Assembly (NCBI GenBank): GCA_019038625.1
Contig: JAHOYU010000031.1
Location: 1-55,532 of the forward strand
Direction: 5' to 3'
DNA: 55,532 nt
DNA from: Candidatus Latescibacterota bacterium
GTDB lineage: Bacteria > Krumholzibacteriota > Krumholzibacteriia > Krumholzibacteriales > Krumholzibacteriaceae
Of the stretch, positions 43,136 to 52,089 are shown one piece after another. Position 1 is the stretch's first letter. Every line of letters begins with the position of its first letter. A program made the translations under genes and the position numbers. The notes under the pieces are model-generated. The model did no database searches and was not told the DNA's origin. It was given only the letters and a program-made list of their open reading frames with translations.

Positions 43136-44689
43136 TTACAATGGGATGTTTCCGTGTTTTTTCGGAGGAAGCTGCTGGCGCTTGTTGAAGAGGTTCTCCA
43201 GTGCGTGGATCAGCATCGGCCTCGTCTGGTTGGGCATGATGACATCGTCCAGATATCCCAGCCCGGCCGCGATGTATGGGTTTTCGAATGTATCTGCATA
43301 ATGGTCAACGCGTTTTTTAAGCTCGGCCTCGGGGTCATCAGCGGAAGCGATCTCTCTCCTGAAGAGGATATTGGCTGCTCCCTCGGCGCCCATCACCGCC
43401 AGTTCGGCCGTGGGCCAAGCTACGTTGTAATCGGATCTGATATGCTTGCTCGACATGACACAATAGGCTCCCCCATATGCTTTCCTCGTGACGACTGTCA
43501 GTTTCGGGACGGTCGCCTCGCAATAGGCGAAGATCAGTTTCGCGCCGTGTTTGATTATCCCGTTCCATTCCTGGTCCGTGCCGGGCAGGAAGCCTGGTAC
43601 GTCCTCGAAGGTGACCAGAGGGATGTTGAATGCGTCGCAGAACCTTATGAAACGCGCGGCTTTGATCGAACTTTCGATGTCCAGGACACCTGCCATGTGA
43701 TTGGGCTGGTTTGCGATTATCCCGATCACGTGCCCGTTGAGCCTCGAGTAACCCACGACGATATTCTGCGCATAGAGTTCCTGGACTTCGAAGAAATAAG
43801 CATCGTCGACTATCATCTTTATGACTTCCTTGATATCGTAGGGCGCTCTGGCGCTGTCAGGAACGATATCGTTCAGACGCGGATCCATCCTCATCGGATC
43901 GTCCGATGGCTTGACGTATGGAGGGTCCTCGAGGTTGTTCTGTGGGAGGAATGAGAGGAGTTGCCGGATCTGGTCTATACATTCCTCATCGTCTGCCGCC
44001 TTGAAATGGGCGACTCCGCTTTTAGTGTTGTGCGTGTCTGCTCCACCCAGTTCTTCCTGACTGATATCCTCGTGTGTGACTTTCTTGATCACGTTGGGCC
44101 CGGTTATGAACATATGGCTTGTGCCCTCGACCATAAAAATGAAATCAGTCAAAGCGGGTGAATAGACAGCGCCTCCAGCGCTTGGGCCCATAATGGCGGA
44201 AAGCTGCGGGACGACACCGGAAGCGAGAGTGTTGCGCAGGAAGATCGATGCGTATCCTGCGAGGGAAGCTACACCTTCCTGTATTCTGGCACCGCCGCTG
44301 TCCGAGAGGCCTATTATCGGCGCGCCGTTGTCCAACGCGATGTCCATCAGCCTGATGATCTTTCCCGCGTTCGATTCGCTCAGAGAACCGCCGAAGACAG
44401 TGAAGTCCTGGGCGAATGCGTACGTCAGCCTGCCGTCGATAAGTCCCTGACCGCAGACTACCCCGTCTCCGACCATTTTTTTGTCCGCCATGCCGGGCCA
44501 TGTCGACCGGTGAGTGACGAAGACGCCCATTTCCTGAAAAGTCCCTTCATCGAAGAGAATATGAATGCGCTCCCTTGCCGTCAGCCTGCCGGACGCATGG
44601 ATCTTCTCGATCCTTTTTCTGCCGCCTCCGAGAAGTGCCTGTTCGCGTTTCTGCTTGAGCTCTTCGAATTTTTCCTTTTTCGATTTCAA
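43136..44689 (-). CDS. Acyl-CoA carboxylase carboxyltransferase (propionyl-CoA carboxylase beta / methylmalonyl-CoA decarboxylase alpha)
   Basis: This is a biotin-dependent carboxyltransferase of 517 residues with two crotonase-like halves. Visible motifs are [49 protein letters not shown], and in the second half [20 protein letters not shown] and [16 protein letters not shown]. It transfers CO2 between carboxybiotin and propionyl-CoA, or works in reverse in the sodium-pumping decarboxylase. No biotin carboxylase, biotin carrier or membrane decarboxylase subunit is in the window. The start is TTG at 44689 with GGGAG upstream, and the gene leads the minus-strand operon with its own promoter. 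Confidence 0.93.
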   Translation of the reverse strand: MKSKKEKFEELKQKREQALLGGGRKRIEKIHASGRLTARERIHILFDEGTFQEMGVFVTHRSTWPGMADKKMVGDGVVCGQGLIDGRLTYAFAQDFTVFGGSLSESNAGKIIRLMDIALDNGAPIIGLSDSGGARIQEGVASLAGYASIFLRNTLASGVVPQLSAIMGPSAGGAVYSPALTDFIFMVEGTSHMFITGPNVIKKVTHEDISQEELGGADTHNTKSGVAHFKAADDEECIDQIRQLLSFLPQNNLEDPPYVKPSDDPMRMDPRLNDIVPDSARAPYDIKEVIKMIVDDAYFFEVQELYAQNIVVGYSRLNGHVIGIIANQPNHMAGVLDIESSIKAARFIRFCDAFNIPLVTFEDVPGFLPGTDQEWNGIIKHGAKLIFAYCEATVPKLTVVTRKAYGGAYCVMSSKHIRSDYNVAWPTAELAVMGAEGAANILFRREIASADDPEAELKKRVDHYADTFENPYIAAGLGYLDDVIMPNQTRPMLIHALENLFNKRQQLPPKKHGNIPL

Positions 44690-44747
44690 ATCCAGTTCTC
44701 CCTTCGGAGTGCGCCGGACAGAAGTGTCCGATATGCATTAAGGCCTC

Positions 44748-44776
44748 ATATTATTTAATGAGCCCGCTGCGGTCAA
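44748..44776 (-). promoter_or_regulatory. Promoter of the carboxylase-mutase-epimerase operon
   Basis: On the minus strand TTGACC (44771-44776), 17 bp and TAATAT (44748-44753) lie 58 bp upstream of the carboxylase start. The leader contains a perfect hairpin, CGGACA / TGTCCG with a 4-nt loop (44715-44730). Confidence 0.78.
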
Positions 44777-44796
44777 TCTATTATCATGGAATTGGA

Positions 44797-44825
44797 TTGT
44801 AAAATCCAGAAAAGACGTTTATGAT
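44797..44825 (+). promoter_or_regulatory. Promoter of the lipoprotein-M6 protease pair
   Basis: TTGTAA (44797-44802), 17 bp and TATGAT (44820-44825) lie 63 bp upstream of the ATG at 44889, back to back with the minus-strand promoter at 44748-44776. Confidence 0.62.
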
Positions 44826-44888
44826 ATCACAATGATACGACTTGTTTGGGAGTCGGTAATCGAACATCTTTCAGATGGAGGTAAGAGG

Positions 44889-45482
44889 ATGTCATTGAGG
44901 AGATCGTCAGTTCTGCTGTTTATATTGATTTTGACAGCGACAGCGTTTGTCTCGTGCGGCGGCAACTCTGAAAAGAATACAGAGAAGACGCCCGAAACGA
45001 TTGTGAAGGATGCTGCGGAGACTAATGAGGAAGATATTTCTTATGTCTCCGAGGATATCAGTTTTGGCATATTCTTCGACAGGGAAGGGACGAAGAGGAC
45101 GACTGACCTCAAGAAAGGGCAGAAGCAGCTTCAGGTGTTCGTCATAGTACAGGTCCCTGAATTTATCGAGATAGCGGCTGCGCAGTGGCAGCTCTCTCTG
45201 CCGGAAGGCCTGGAGATAGATGTCGACAGGTACCACAAGGACAGGGTCATGTCTCTCGGCCAGATGCCCTTTGGAATAAGCGAGAGGTTCAAGCCATGCC
45301 TTCCCGGACCGAAGGCGATCATCCACGAGTTGACTCTCAATATCACCAGCGAGCTGAAGAACGCCACACTCTCGATACTTCCATCGAAAGACGGTAATTT
45401 CCTCGGGATAGCTAACTGTACAGAAGGATTCCCACAGGAGAGGGCATCCTCATACAAGGCGGTTGTGAATCCCGGTAACTAG
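44889..45482 (+). CDS. Predicted lipoprotein with beta-sandwich domain
   Basis: This is a predicted lipoprotein of 197 residues (signal LTATAFVSC, Cys about 23). After a charged, Glu/Lys-rich linker comes a beta-rich region. Its pattern, ISFGIFFDREGT, LKKGQKQLQVFVIVQVP, AAAQWQLSLPEGLEID and ERASSYKAVVNPGN, recalls cohesin-like or Ig-like sandwich proteins that bind other surface proteins; I cannot name the family. The frame opens at 44832, but GGAGGT (44877-44882) fits the ATG at 44889. It sits 14 nt before the secreted M6 protease, so the two probably share a transcript. Confidence 0.8.
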   Translation: MSLRRSSVLLFILILTATAFVSCGGNSEKNTEKTPETIVKDAAETNEEDISYVSEDISFGIFFDREGTKRTTDLKKGQKQLQVFVIVQVPEFIEIAAAQWQLSLPEGLEIDVDRYHKDRVMSLGQMPFGISERFKPCLPGPKAIIHELTLNITSELKNATLSILPSKDGNFLGIANCTEGFPQERASSYKAVVNPGN

Positions 45483-45496
45483 GCAGCGGTGATCTT

Positions 45497-48436
45497 TTGA
45501 GAAGGTTTATTACAGCAGCGGAATCGATGGTCGTCCGTACCGTGGTTGCGCTGCTTTTTTTCTATCCCTTTATTACAGGCCGGTCCATATCCAGTCAGGA
45601 CCTTTCCCATGACAGGAAAGATATCGGATCCTTGCGATCGGTGCGTATTCCCACCGTATCGCCCAGGCCGGGGATCATGCCTCCCGAGGACAGGGGCATG
45701 GTCATAAGGCCGTTTCATAGTGTCGCCGGAAAGACCGGGAAGAAAGGCCGTTTTCGGTATGGCAGCAGATGGCTGGATGAGAAAACAAGTCGGGCGGAGA
45801 GTGTCCGGATGCCGTTTGCCCCGGGAAGGATTCCTGTTCCCGGTGGGGTACCAGTAAAGGCGGAGGTGACTGGCAACAGGGCGGCAGTCACCGGTTCGCT
45901 GAGGGTGCTTGTCGCTGCCGGGCTCTACAGCGATTTCGATGGGCAGCCTGAGGACCTCGACATGTTGCAGCAGGAACTCTTCGACGGTCCCTGGTATCCC
46001 GGCACGATGACCGAATACTGGGACGAGGTCTCCTCCGGTATGCTGGACGTCACTGGAGACGTGCGCGGATGGGTGGAACTCGAGCAGATCGAGGACTATT
46101 ATACAGGTGGACTCCTCAATTGGGGGATAATTATAGGCACTTCCCACACAGATGAAATGATTGAGGAGATAGTGGCGGCCCTGGACGATTCGATCGATTA
46201 CGGCGAATACGACAACGACGGCCCCGACGGGATACCTAACTCCGGTGACGATGACGGTTATGTAGATATACTGGTGATAGTCCACCCGACGCTTGGCGCC
46301 GAATGTTTCTATGGCTACCATATGGTCTCGCATTCGTTCCAGTACTCTTCATGGAAGGATGACCTGCAGCCTCTTGCCACTTCCGATCCAGCGGCTAATG
46401 GGGGGACGATACTGATAGACGACTACAATATCGCCCCGACTGTCTCGTGTGAGGGGGGGCTGATAGAGATCGGCGTATTCTGCCACGAGTTCGGCCACTT
46501 TCTCGGACTGCCCGATCTTTATGATATCTTCGGGAGAAGTGGAATAGGGCACTGGGGTCTGATGGGAACAGGTAACTGGAACATCCCCGAATCACCCTCA
46601 CATATATGCGGCTGGTCGAAGCATCAGCTCGGCTGGGTAGAGGCGGTCGATATAGGGTGGGCCCCGGAACAGATCGATCTGGAACCGGTGGAGAAGGGTG
46701 GATCTGTCGTAAGGATGGCCCTTCCGACCGAGCGGTTTCGCAGAAGAGAGAATCTTGCTCCGATCACCGGCTGGTCACTGATCTGCGGGTACACGGCGGC
46801 TGAGGCGGATGCCCGTGGATACAGATATGATGGTGGTTATGGAAACATGTGGTCCGAATCTATGGCTCATGAATTCGAGATAGACGATTCACGTCCGGTG
46901 ACCCTGAATTACAGCATCGGTACCGACCTCGAGGACGGATACGATTTTGCATATGTCGTCATTGAACTATATGGAAGCGTCGATACGCTCGCTGCCTATA
47001 CTGGCAGGGTGGACCCGGTAGCTGAGCAGTTGATCCTTGACGGGTTCCTGCCCACGGGAGGCTGCGGATTCAGGATCCGTTTTGTCCTCCAGAGCGATTA
47101 CGATATCAGCGATGAGGACGGGGGATTCGATTCCCTCGAAGGGTGGGCGCTGCATGTCGACGATATCTCGCTCAGCGGGGGAGGCCTTGATTATATCACC
47201 GACCTGGAGGATGACGCCGGCGGCTGGTATTGCGACAGTGAACCGGCCGAATATTTCCTGGTCGAAAGACGGGTTCGGAAAGGGAGCGATTCGGAGCTGA
47301 TACAGGAGGGCCTGCTCATCTATCACGCGGAGAACAGTATCGTATATGGCGAGAACGGAAACTCCGGTGGTGATCTGAACGCTCAGGCCCGCGGGGTGGT
47401 CCTGGAAGAGGCGGACGGAGAATACGATATGATCGAGTATAATAATCCGATAAATTTCGGTGATGACAGCGATCCATTTCCGGGCTCAACGGGGAACACC
47501 GTATTCGGCACGTCATCGATACCTTCAAGCAGGAGCAACAGCAATTCGGCGACTCCCGCCTCTATCACCTCGATCACTTCTTCCGGGGGGATATTCTCGG
47601 CCGGAAGATTTCCGATCGAAGTGAATGGATCTTCTCCCCCACAGATCGTGAAGACGGCCGTGGATTCGTTTACTCTCGATATTTCTGGAGCGAATATAGA
47701 AAGAGGTGGGACATGCTCTCTTTCCGGTGCCTTCGGAGTGGTCGAAGCGTACGATCTCATCTGGCTGGGCAGGAACAGGGTCCTGGCTTCGTTCAGATCG
47801 ATAGCCCTCCTTTCTGAAGATTATGACCTTGTCGTGACCGGAGGCGACGGGCAGACCGGTATACTGACGGGAGCACTCGAAGTAGAATCGGTCTTTGAAG
47901 ATATAGAGGTTATTCCGGGAAGAAGTTTTATTACATTATCGTGGACAGTCGGGGTGACCGAAGGACTCCGGGGGTGCCTCCTATACCGGAAAAACGGCTC
48001 GGGGGAATATCTGCCGGTCTCTCCCGACACGATCAGGGGATTGTCAGGCTCTTTCACATTTGCTGACAGCAGCGTTGTCTCCGGTATTTCGTACCGCTAC
48101 ATGATCGAAGGGAATTTCGGAAATACATCGGAGTATCTCGAGGCTCCCGGACTGTGGTCGATAACTGCCGAACCGTTCACTCTTGACAATGCGAGGCCCA
48201 ATCCGTTCAGCAGCTCTACGACTATTACATTATTCGTTCCTGAGCGTGGAAATGTGACGACGGATATCTATGATGTCGCAGGCAGAAAGGTGTCGAGGAT
48301 AGACGAGAGGGAATACAACCGGGGGACGCATACTATCGGGTGGGAACCCGGAATGGAGATCTCTTCCGGGGTGTATTTCTGCGTCATAAGGTACGGTGGC
48401 CACATGAAAACGATAAAACTTGTCCTGCTCCGCTAG
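45497..48436 (+). CDS. Secreted M6-family (immune inhibitor A-like) metalloprotease with C-terminal sorting domain
   Basis: This is a secreted zinc protease of 979 residues. A hydrophobic signal segment (about 11-30) precedes a pro-region. The M6 catalytic motif HEFGHFLGLPDLYD has its first His at residue 330, and GHWGLMGTGNWN, the conserved Met-turn region, follows. The middle carries Ig-like and jelly-roll-like domains. The last 90 residues, beginning at LDNARPNPFSSSTTITLF and ending GHMKTIKLVLLR, match the FlgD-like Por/T9SS type A C-terminal sorting domain. The start may be TTG 45497 or ATG 45527; neither has a strong ribosome-binding site. It is probably co-transcribed with the lipoprotein upstream. 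Confidence 0.9.
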   Translation: MRRFITAAESMVVRTVVALLFFYPFITGRSISSQDLSHDRKDIGSLRSVRIPTVSPRPGIMPPEDRGMVIRPFHSVAGKTGKKGRFRYGSRWLDEKTSRAESVRMPFAPGRIPVPGGVPVKAEVTGNRAAVTGSLRVLVAAGLYSDFDGQPEDLDMLQQELFDGPWYPGTMTEYWDEVSSGMLDVTGDVRGWVELEQIEDYYTGGLLNWGIIIGTSHTDEMIEEIVAALDDSIDYGEYDNDGPDGIPNSGDDDGYVDILVIVHPTLGAECFYGYHMVSHSFQYSSWKDDLQPLATSDPAANGGTILIDDYNIAPTVSCEGGLIEIGVFCHEFGHFLGLPDLYDIFGRSGIGHWGLMGTGNWNIPESPSHICGWSKHQLGWVEAVDIGWAPEQIDLEPVEKGGSVVRMALPTERFRRRENLAPITGWSLICGYTAAEADARGYRYDGGYGNMWSESMAHEFEIDDSRPVTLNYSIGTDLEDGYDFAYVVIELYGSVDTLAAYTGRVDPVAEQLILDGFLPTGGCGFRIRFVLQSDYDISDEDGGFDSLEGWALHVDDISLSGGGLDYITDLEDDAGGWYCDSEPAEYFLVERRVRKGSDSELIQEGLLIYHAENSIVYGENGNSGGDLNAQARGVVLEEADGEYDMIEYNNPINFGDDSDPFPGSTGNTVFGTSSIPSSRSNSNSATPASITSITSSGGIFSAGRFPIEVNGSSPPQIVKTAVDSFTLDISGANIERGGTCSLSGAFGVVEAYDLIWLGRNRVLASFRSIALLSEDYDLVVTGGDGQTGILTGALEVESVFEDIEVIPGRSFITLSWTVGVTEGLRGCLLYRKNGSGEYLPVSPDTIRGLSGSFTFADSSVVSGISYRYMIEGNFGNTSEYLEAPGLWSITAEPFTLDNARPNPFSSSTTITLFVPERGNVTTDIYDVAGRKVSRIDEREYNRGTHTIGWEPGMEISSGVYFCVIRYGGHMKTIKLVLLR

Positions 48437-48447
48437 GTGAGAACTCC

Positions 48448-49080
48448 CTAGAACGTATACGCGATACCCAGTGAGAAATTGAAATGGGTGAACTGCACTT
48501 TTTCGAGCAGCACATCCTGACGGTCGAAACTGTACTTGTTGTAATCGTATGGCGCGAACAGGACATCGGCGCCGGCTTCGATCACCATCTCCTTCCAGAT
48601 ATACCTGCTTGCTCCCATTCCAAGAACAAAATAGAAGGTAGTCTGTGAAGGCCTGAATGTACGCGCGCGCTCCGGCGTCGCAGTCACCGGGTTGGCAGAC
48701 ATGAGTCCCAGGCCGACTCTGGCAAATGGTCTGTAAGGAAGAAAGTGTGTGGCGAAGACCATCATCCCCATCTGTCCGTTAAAGCAGGTCACGCTGTTAC
48801 CTTCACTTGTGCCTGACTGCAACCCGAGCCTGTTTTCCAGGTAGATGTTTCCTGACAACTCGTACCTGAGAGCCAGGTCCATGCCGGCGGCGCCATCCAT
48901 TCCCCAGTATTCATCGTCCAGGATGGTGTATGTAGCAAGAATTGCCGAGCTGAGCCTTCGTGATACTTCTGCGTGCCCGTTTTGTGGAATTGATGTGACA
49001 GCCAGGAGGACTAAAGAAAAGACAACCACAAATCCAGCCATTTTCACCGACAGGGGGCCGGAAAATGTCTTTTGAGCCAA
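48448..49080 (-). CDS. Small outer-membrane beta-barrel protein
   Basis: The product is predicted to be an eight-strand-type outer-membrane barrel of 211 residues. A signal peptide ends near NGHAEV. After it come alternating hydrophobic strands such as MDLALRYELSGNIYLENRLGL, FARVGLGLMSA, TTFYFVLGMGASRYI and FNFSLGIAYTF, with a C-terminal Phe. The frame opens at 49119, but the TTG at 49080 has AAGGAG five bases upstream and gives a clean signal peptide, so I choose it. Function unknown. It is convergent with the protease and divergent from the DtxR-FeoA gene. Confidence 0.78.
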   Translation of the reverse strand: MAQKTFSGPLSVKMAGFVVVFSLVLLAVTSIPQNGHAEVSRRLSSAILATYTILDDEYWGMDGAAGMDLALRYELSGNIYLENRLGLQSGTSEGNSVTCFNGQMGMMVFATHFLPYRPFARVGLGLMSANPVTATPERARTFRPSQTTFYFVLGMGASRYIWKEMVIEAGADVLFAPYDYNKYSFDRQDVLLEKVQFTHFNFSLGIAYTF

Positions 49081-49219
49081 GATGTCTCCTTTCTTTTTGA
49101 TACCGAGACCATTTAACATTTAAATATAATGCTCGTTTCGATCATTTAAAAGAAATATTGAATTTAATTCCAGTTTTTACAATACTTAGCCTGTTTCGAA
49201 GTCAAAGCGGAGGTGAGTC

Positions 49220-49954
49220 TTGAATGACAAGAATAGATGTATCCTGGGCGCTAACAGGATCTGCATCCATGATCCGACCGATGAGATCCTTGAGGCCGTA
49301 TGGGTACTTGGTGAAAAGGGTCTTAAGACCGGTTATGACGAGATCATCGAGAGAGACAGGCGTGGGGTAATATCAAGGCAGTTGATCGATCTGGTCTCGA
49401 GCCAGGGATGGCTGGTGGAAAATGACGGCATTTTCAGATTCACCGACACTGGAAAAGAACGGGGTAAGGATGTCATAAGACGGCATCGGCTGGCGGAAAG
49501 ATTGTTGACCGATGTTCTCAATGTCAGCAATGAAAGTGAAATGGAAACTGATGCCTGCCGATTCGAGCATGTTCTTTCACCGGAAGTCACCGACCATATA
49601 TGTGTCCTTCTCGGGCATCCAAGGACATGTCCTCACGGGAATGCCATTCCGATGGGAAAGTGTTGCATTACATCGGAAAGGAATGTGGAATCTGCCGTCG
49701 TTCCTCTCGACTCGCTGAAATGCGGTGAGACGGGAAGGATCCTGTACATGACTACCAAAAAACATGAGAGACTCGACCGGCTTACTTCGCTGGGCCTGTT
49801 TCCCGGCCGACATGTAAGGATCCATCAGAGAGAGCCTCTCTTCGTTATATTCATAGGGGAGACCCAGCTGGCCCTCGACAAGCAAATCGTTAGCGATATT
49901 TTTGTGATAAGATCAGACTCCGGAGATACGGAATACGGAACTTCCGGCTCCTGA
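49220..49954 (+). CDS. DtxR-family iron-dependent regulator fused to a FeoA domain
   Basis: This is a metal-dependent transcriptional regulator with an added FeoA-like SH3 domain. Residues of about 20-80 form a divergent winged helix. The dimerisation region holds the metal ligands in RRHRLAERLL (His89, Glu93) and DACRFEHVLSPEV (Cys113, Glu116, His117), plus the LGHPRTCPHGNAIP motif. The CxxEH arrangement matches iron-type DtxR/IdeR rather than manganese-type MntR, although the position equivalent to DtxR His98 is Glu109. A FeoA domain follows at about 160-233. The start is TTG with GGAGGTGAG upstream. It lies 20 nt before feoB. Confidence 0.9.
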   Translation: MNDKNRCILGANRICIHDPTDEILEAVWVLGEKGLKTGYDEIIERDRRGVISRQLIDLVSSQGWLVENDGIFRFTDTGKERGKDVIRRHRLAERLLTDVLNVSNESEMETDACRFEHVLSPEVTDHICVLLGHPRTCPHGNAIPMGKCCITSERNVESAVVPLDSLKCGETGRILYMTTKKHERLDRLTSLGLFPGRHVRIHQREPLFVIFIGETQLALDKQIVSDIFVIRSDSGDTEYGTSGS

Positions 49955-49974
49955 GCGGCCCGGACTGGAACTGA

Positions 49975-52074
49975 ATGGTACCTGACGATAAAAATAGAGA
50001 CAAGATTCTCCTGGTCGGCAATCCCAATGTCGGCAAAAGTGTCATCTTCTCATACCTGACTGGTAAATATGTCGTGGTCTCGAACTATCCGGGGACCACG
50101 GTGGAAGTCTCGACGGGTCACCATGGATCCAGAAGCGGACCGGAAGTGATCGATACTCCCGGCGTCAACTCTCTCTTCCCCGCAAGCGAGGATGAAAAGG
50201 TCACAAGGGATATAATCTTCGCTAATCCCGGCGCCACCGTCGTACAGGTAGTAGACACCAAGAATATCTACAGGGCACTGATGCTTACAACACAACTGGC
50301 TGAAGCCGGATGCAGGATAGTGCTTGTCCTGAACATGGTTGACGAGGCCAGGCAGAGAGGTATCCGGATCGATGTAGCCGGACTTTCCGAAATGCTCGGC
50401 GTAGAGGTGATCGAGACCGTAGCTGTGGAGAAGCGGGGACTTTCGAAGCTTACTTCACTCATTGATGGTGGAGATGCTCGTGTACCCACTGTCAGTGTCG
50501 GGTATTCGAGTTCGATCGAACAGTCGATTACCAGGTCAGTAGCGGATGTGGAAGGACTTGGAAAATACAGCCGCTTCGGAATACTTTCCCACATCACGGG
50601 CGACGATGGATATTTCAGGGAAGATCCATCGGTAGATCAGGAAGCGCTACAGGCTTCTTCGATAGACTGCGCGGATCAGGCAGAAAAATATTCCGAGCCT
50701 CTTTCGTATATAATCGCGAAAACCAGGAAAAAATCGGTAGACGTGATATTCGAATCGGTCGTCAGGAAGGAGAGGGGACTCCTCAAGACCAGTGCCGGCT
50801 GGCTGAGAAGATTTATTCCCGCAATCATCCTTGCGGCTATGGCGGGAGTACTCGATCTCATTTACTCCACAGCGACTCTATCTGAAGCGGGCCTGTATCC
50901 GACTCTCTATATCCTGGCTCTTTTTGTTTTCGCAATGGCGCTGGCAGGAAAAAAGAGAATGGACAGGATAACGCTGCACCCGGTGTATGGACTCGCGGTT
51001 CTCATGTTGATCATATATATGATTTACAAGCTGGTCGGGGTGTTCGCGGCGGGAACTCTCGTAGACCTGATCGAGACAGGCGTGTTCGCGAAACTGATTC
51101 TTCCGGCGCTGGGTAAGATCGCCGGGGATGGTTTTGCGGCGGATCTGCTACTCGGGGAATACGGTCTTGTAAGTATGGGACTGAGCTACTCGATATCGAT
51201 AGTCTTGCCTATCGTCGTCATATTCTTTCTCGTGTTCGGGATACTGGAGGACACAGGGTATTTCCCGCGTCTCACGGTCCTGACGAACAATGGATTCAAA
51301 CTCGTTGGTCTCAATGGCAAGGCTACGCTTCCGATCGTATTGGGGTTTGGATGTGTGACCATGGCGATACTGGCAAGCAGGATCCTGGAGACGAAGAGAG
51401 AGAGAATGATAGTCATCACTCTTCTCGCGCTCGCGATTCCGTGCAGTGCGCAGTTGGGAGTGATGCTGGCTCTGATGTCCGCAATATCGACAGGAGCTGT
51501 AATTACGATATCTTTGATCGTCGTCGGGGAATTCTTCACAGTTGGATATATACTGGGGCGTTATCTGAAGGGTTCCAAGTCAGATTTCATACTGGATCTT
51601 CCACCTCTGAGAGTACCCAGAGTCTACAATATAGCGATCAAGACCGGAGCCAGGGCAAGGTGGTTCCTCGTGGAGGCCGTACCATACTTTATGCTGGCCA
51701 CTCTGATCCTGTTCACTCTGGAGCGGACCGGTGCGATGGTTTTTGTTTATCGGGCTGTCGAGCCTGTCGTCGGAAGGCTTCTCGGACTTCCTGTAGAGAC
51801 TGCTTCAGTGTTCATCATAGGTTTCTTCAGACGAGATTACGGCGCCGCTGGACTTTTCAGGATGTGGCAGGAAGGGATGCTTACAGGAAATCAGATCGCG
51901 GTCGCCCTTACGGTGATGAGTCTTTTTCTCCCATGCCTGGCGAGCCTTATAGTCATGATAAAGGAGGTAGGGACGAAGTACGCGCTCGTGATCTTCTTTT
52001 TTGTTCTTGTTCTTGCACTGATGACCGGTGGAGCCCTGAATCTTCTCCTTGGACTGGCCGGGATCTCTTTCTGA
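49975..52074 (+). CDS. feoB: Ferrous iron transport protein FeoB
   Basis: FeoB is the inner-membrane Fe2+ transporter with an N-terminal G domain. G1 GNPNVGKS, G2 region NYPGTTVE, G3 DTPG and G4 NMVD are visible in the first 130 residues. After a spacer and an added N-terminal hydrophobic pair (about 280-320), the transport core shows two Gate motifs: VLGFGCVTMAILASRILE with a conserved Cys, and GFFRRDYGAAGLFRMW. At 699 residues it is near normal. The ATG has only a weak ribosome-binding site, so coupling to the upstream regulator is likely. No separate feoA exists here; the FeoA domain is in the regulator. Confidence 0.95.
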   Translation: MVPDDKNRDKILLVGNPNVGKSVIFSYLTGKYVVVSNYPGTTVEVSTGHHGSRSGPEVIDTPGVNSLFPASEDEKVTRDIIFANPGATVVQVVDTKNIYRALMLTTQLAEAGCRIVLVLNMVDEARQRGIRIDVAGLSEMLGVEVIETVAVEKRGLSKLTSLIDGGDARVPTVSVGYSSSIEQSITRSVADVEGLGKYSRFGILSHITGDDGYFREDPSVDQEALQASSIDCADQAEKYSEPLSYIIAKTRKKSVDVIFESVVRKERGLLKTSAGWLRRFIPAIILAAMAGVLDLIYSTATLSEAGLYPTLYILALFVFAMALAGKKRMDRITLHPVYGLAVLMLIIYMIYKLVGVFAAGTLVDLIETGVFAKLILPALGKIAGDGFAADLLLGEYGLVSMGLSYSISIVLPIVVIFFLVFGILEDTGYFPRLTVLTNNGFKLVGLNGKATLPIVLGFGCVTMAILASRILETKRERMIVITLLALAIPCSAQLGVMLALMSAISTGAVITISLIVVGEFFTVGYILGRYLKGSKSDFILDLPPLRVPRVYNIAIKTGARARWFLVEAVPYFMLATLILFTLERTGAMVFVYRAVEPVVGRLLGLPVETASVFIIGFFRRDYGAAGLFRMWQEGMLTGNQIAVALTVMSLFLPCLASLIVMIKEVGTKYALVIFFFVLVLALMTGGALNLLLGLAGISF

Positions 52075-52089
52075 GATCCTCCCTTCTGA

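Noticed and set aside
41072-43954. Long plus-strand open frames opposite the epimerase, mutase and carboxylase genes
   Set aside because: They are antisense shadows of clearly identified minus-strand genes with full sets of family motifs, and their translations have no recognisable domain.
48433-48451. CTAGG / CCTAG inverted repeat between the M6 protease and the small barrel gene
   Set aside because: The stem is 5 bp with a 9-nt loop, it includes both stop codons and has no T-run. It is likely incidental.
49120-49219. AT-rich partial palindrome (ATTGAATTTAAT) as an iron-regulator operator
   Set aside because: It is imperfect and unlike known DtxR, MntR or Fur boxes; in AT-rich DNA it could be chance.
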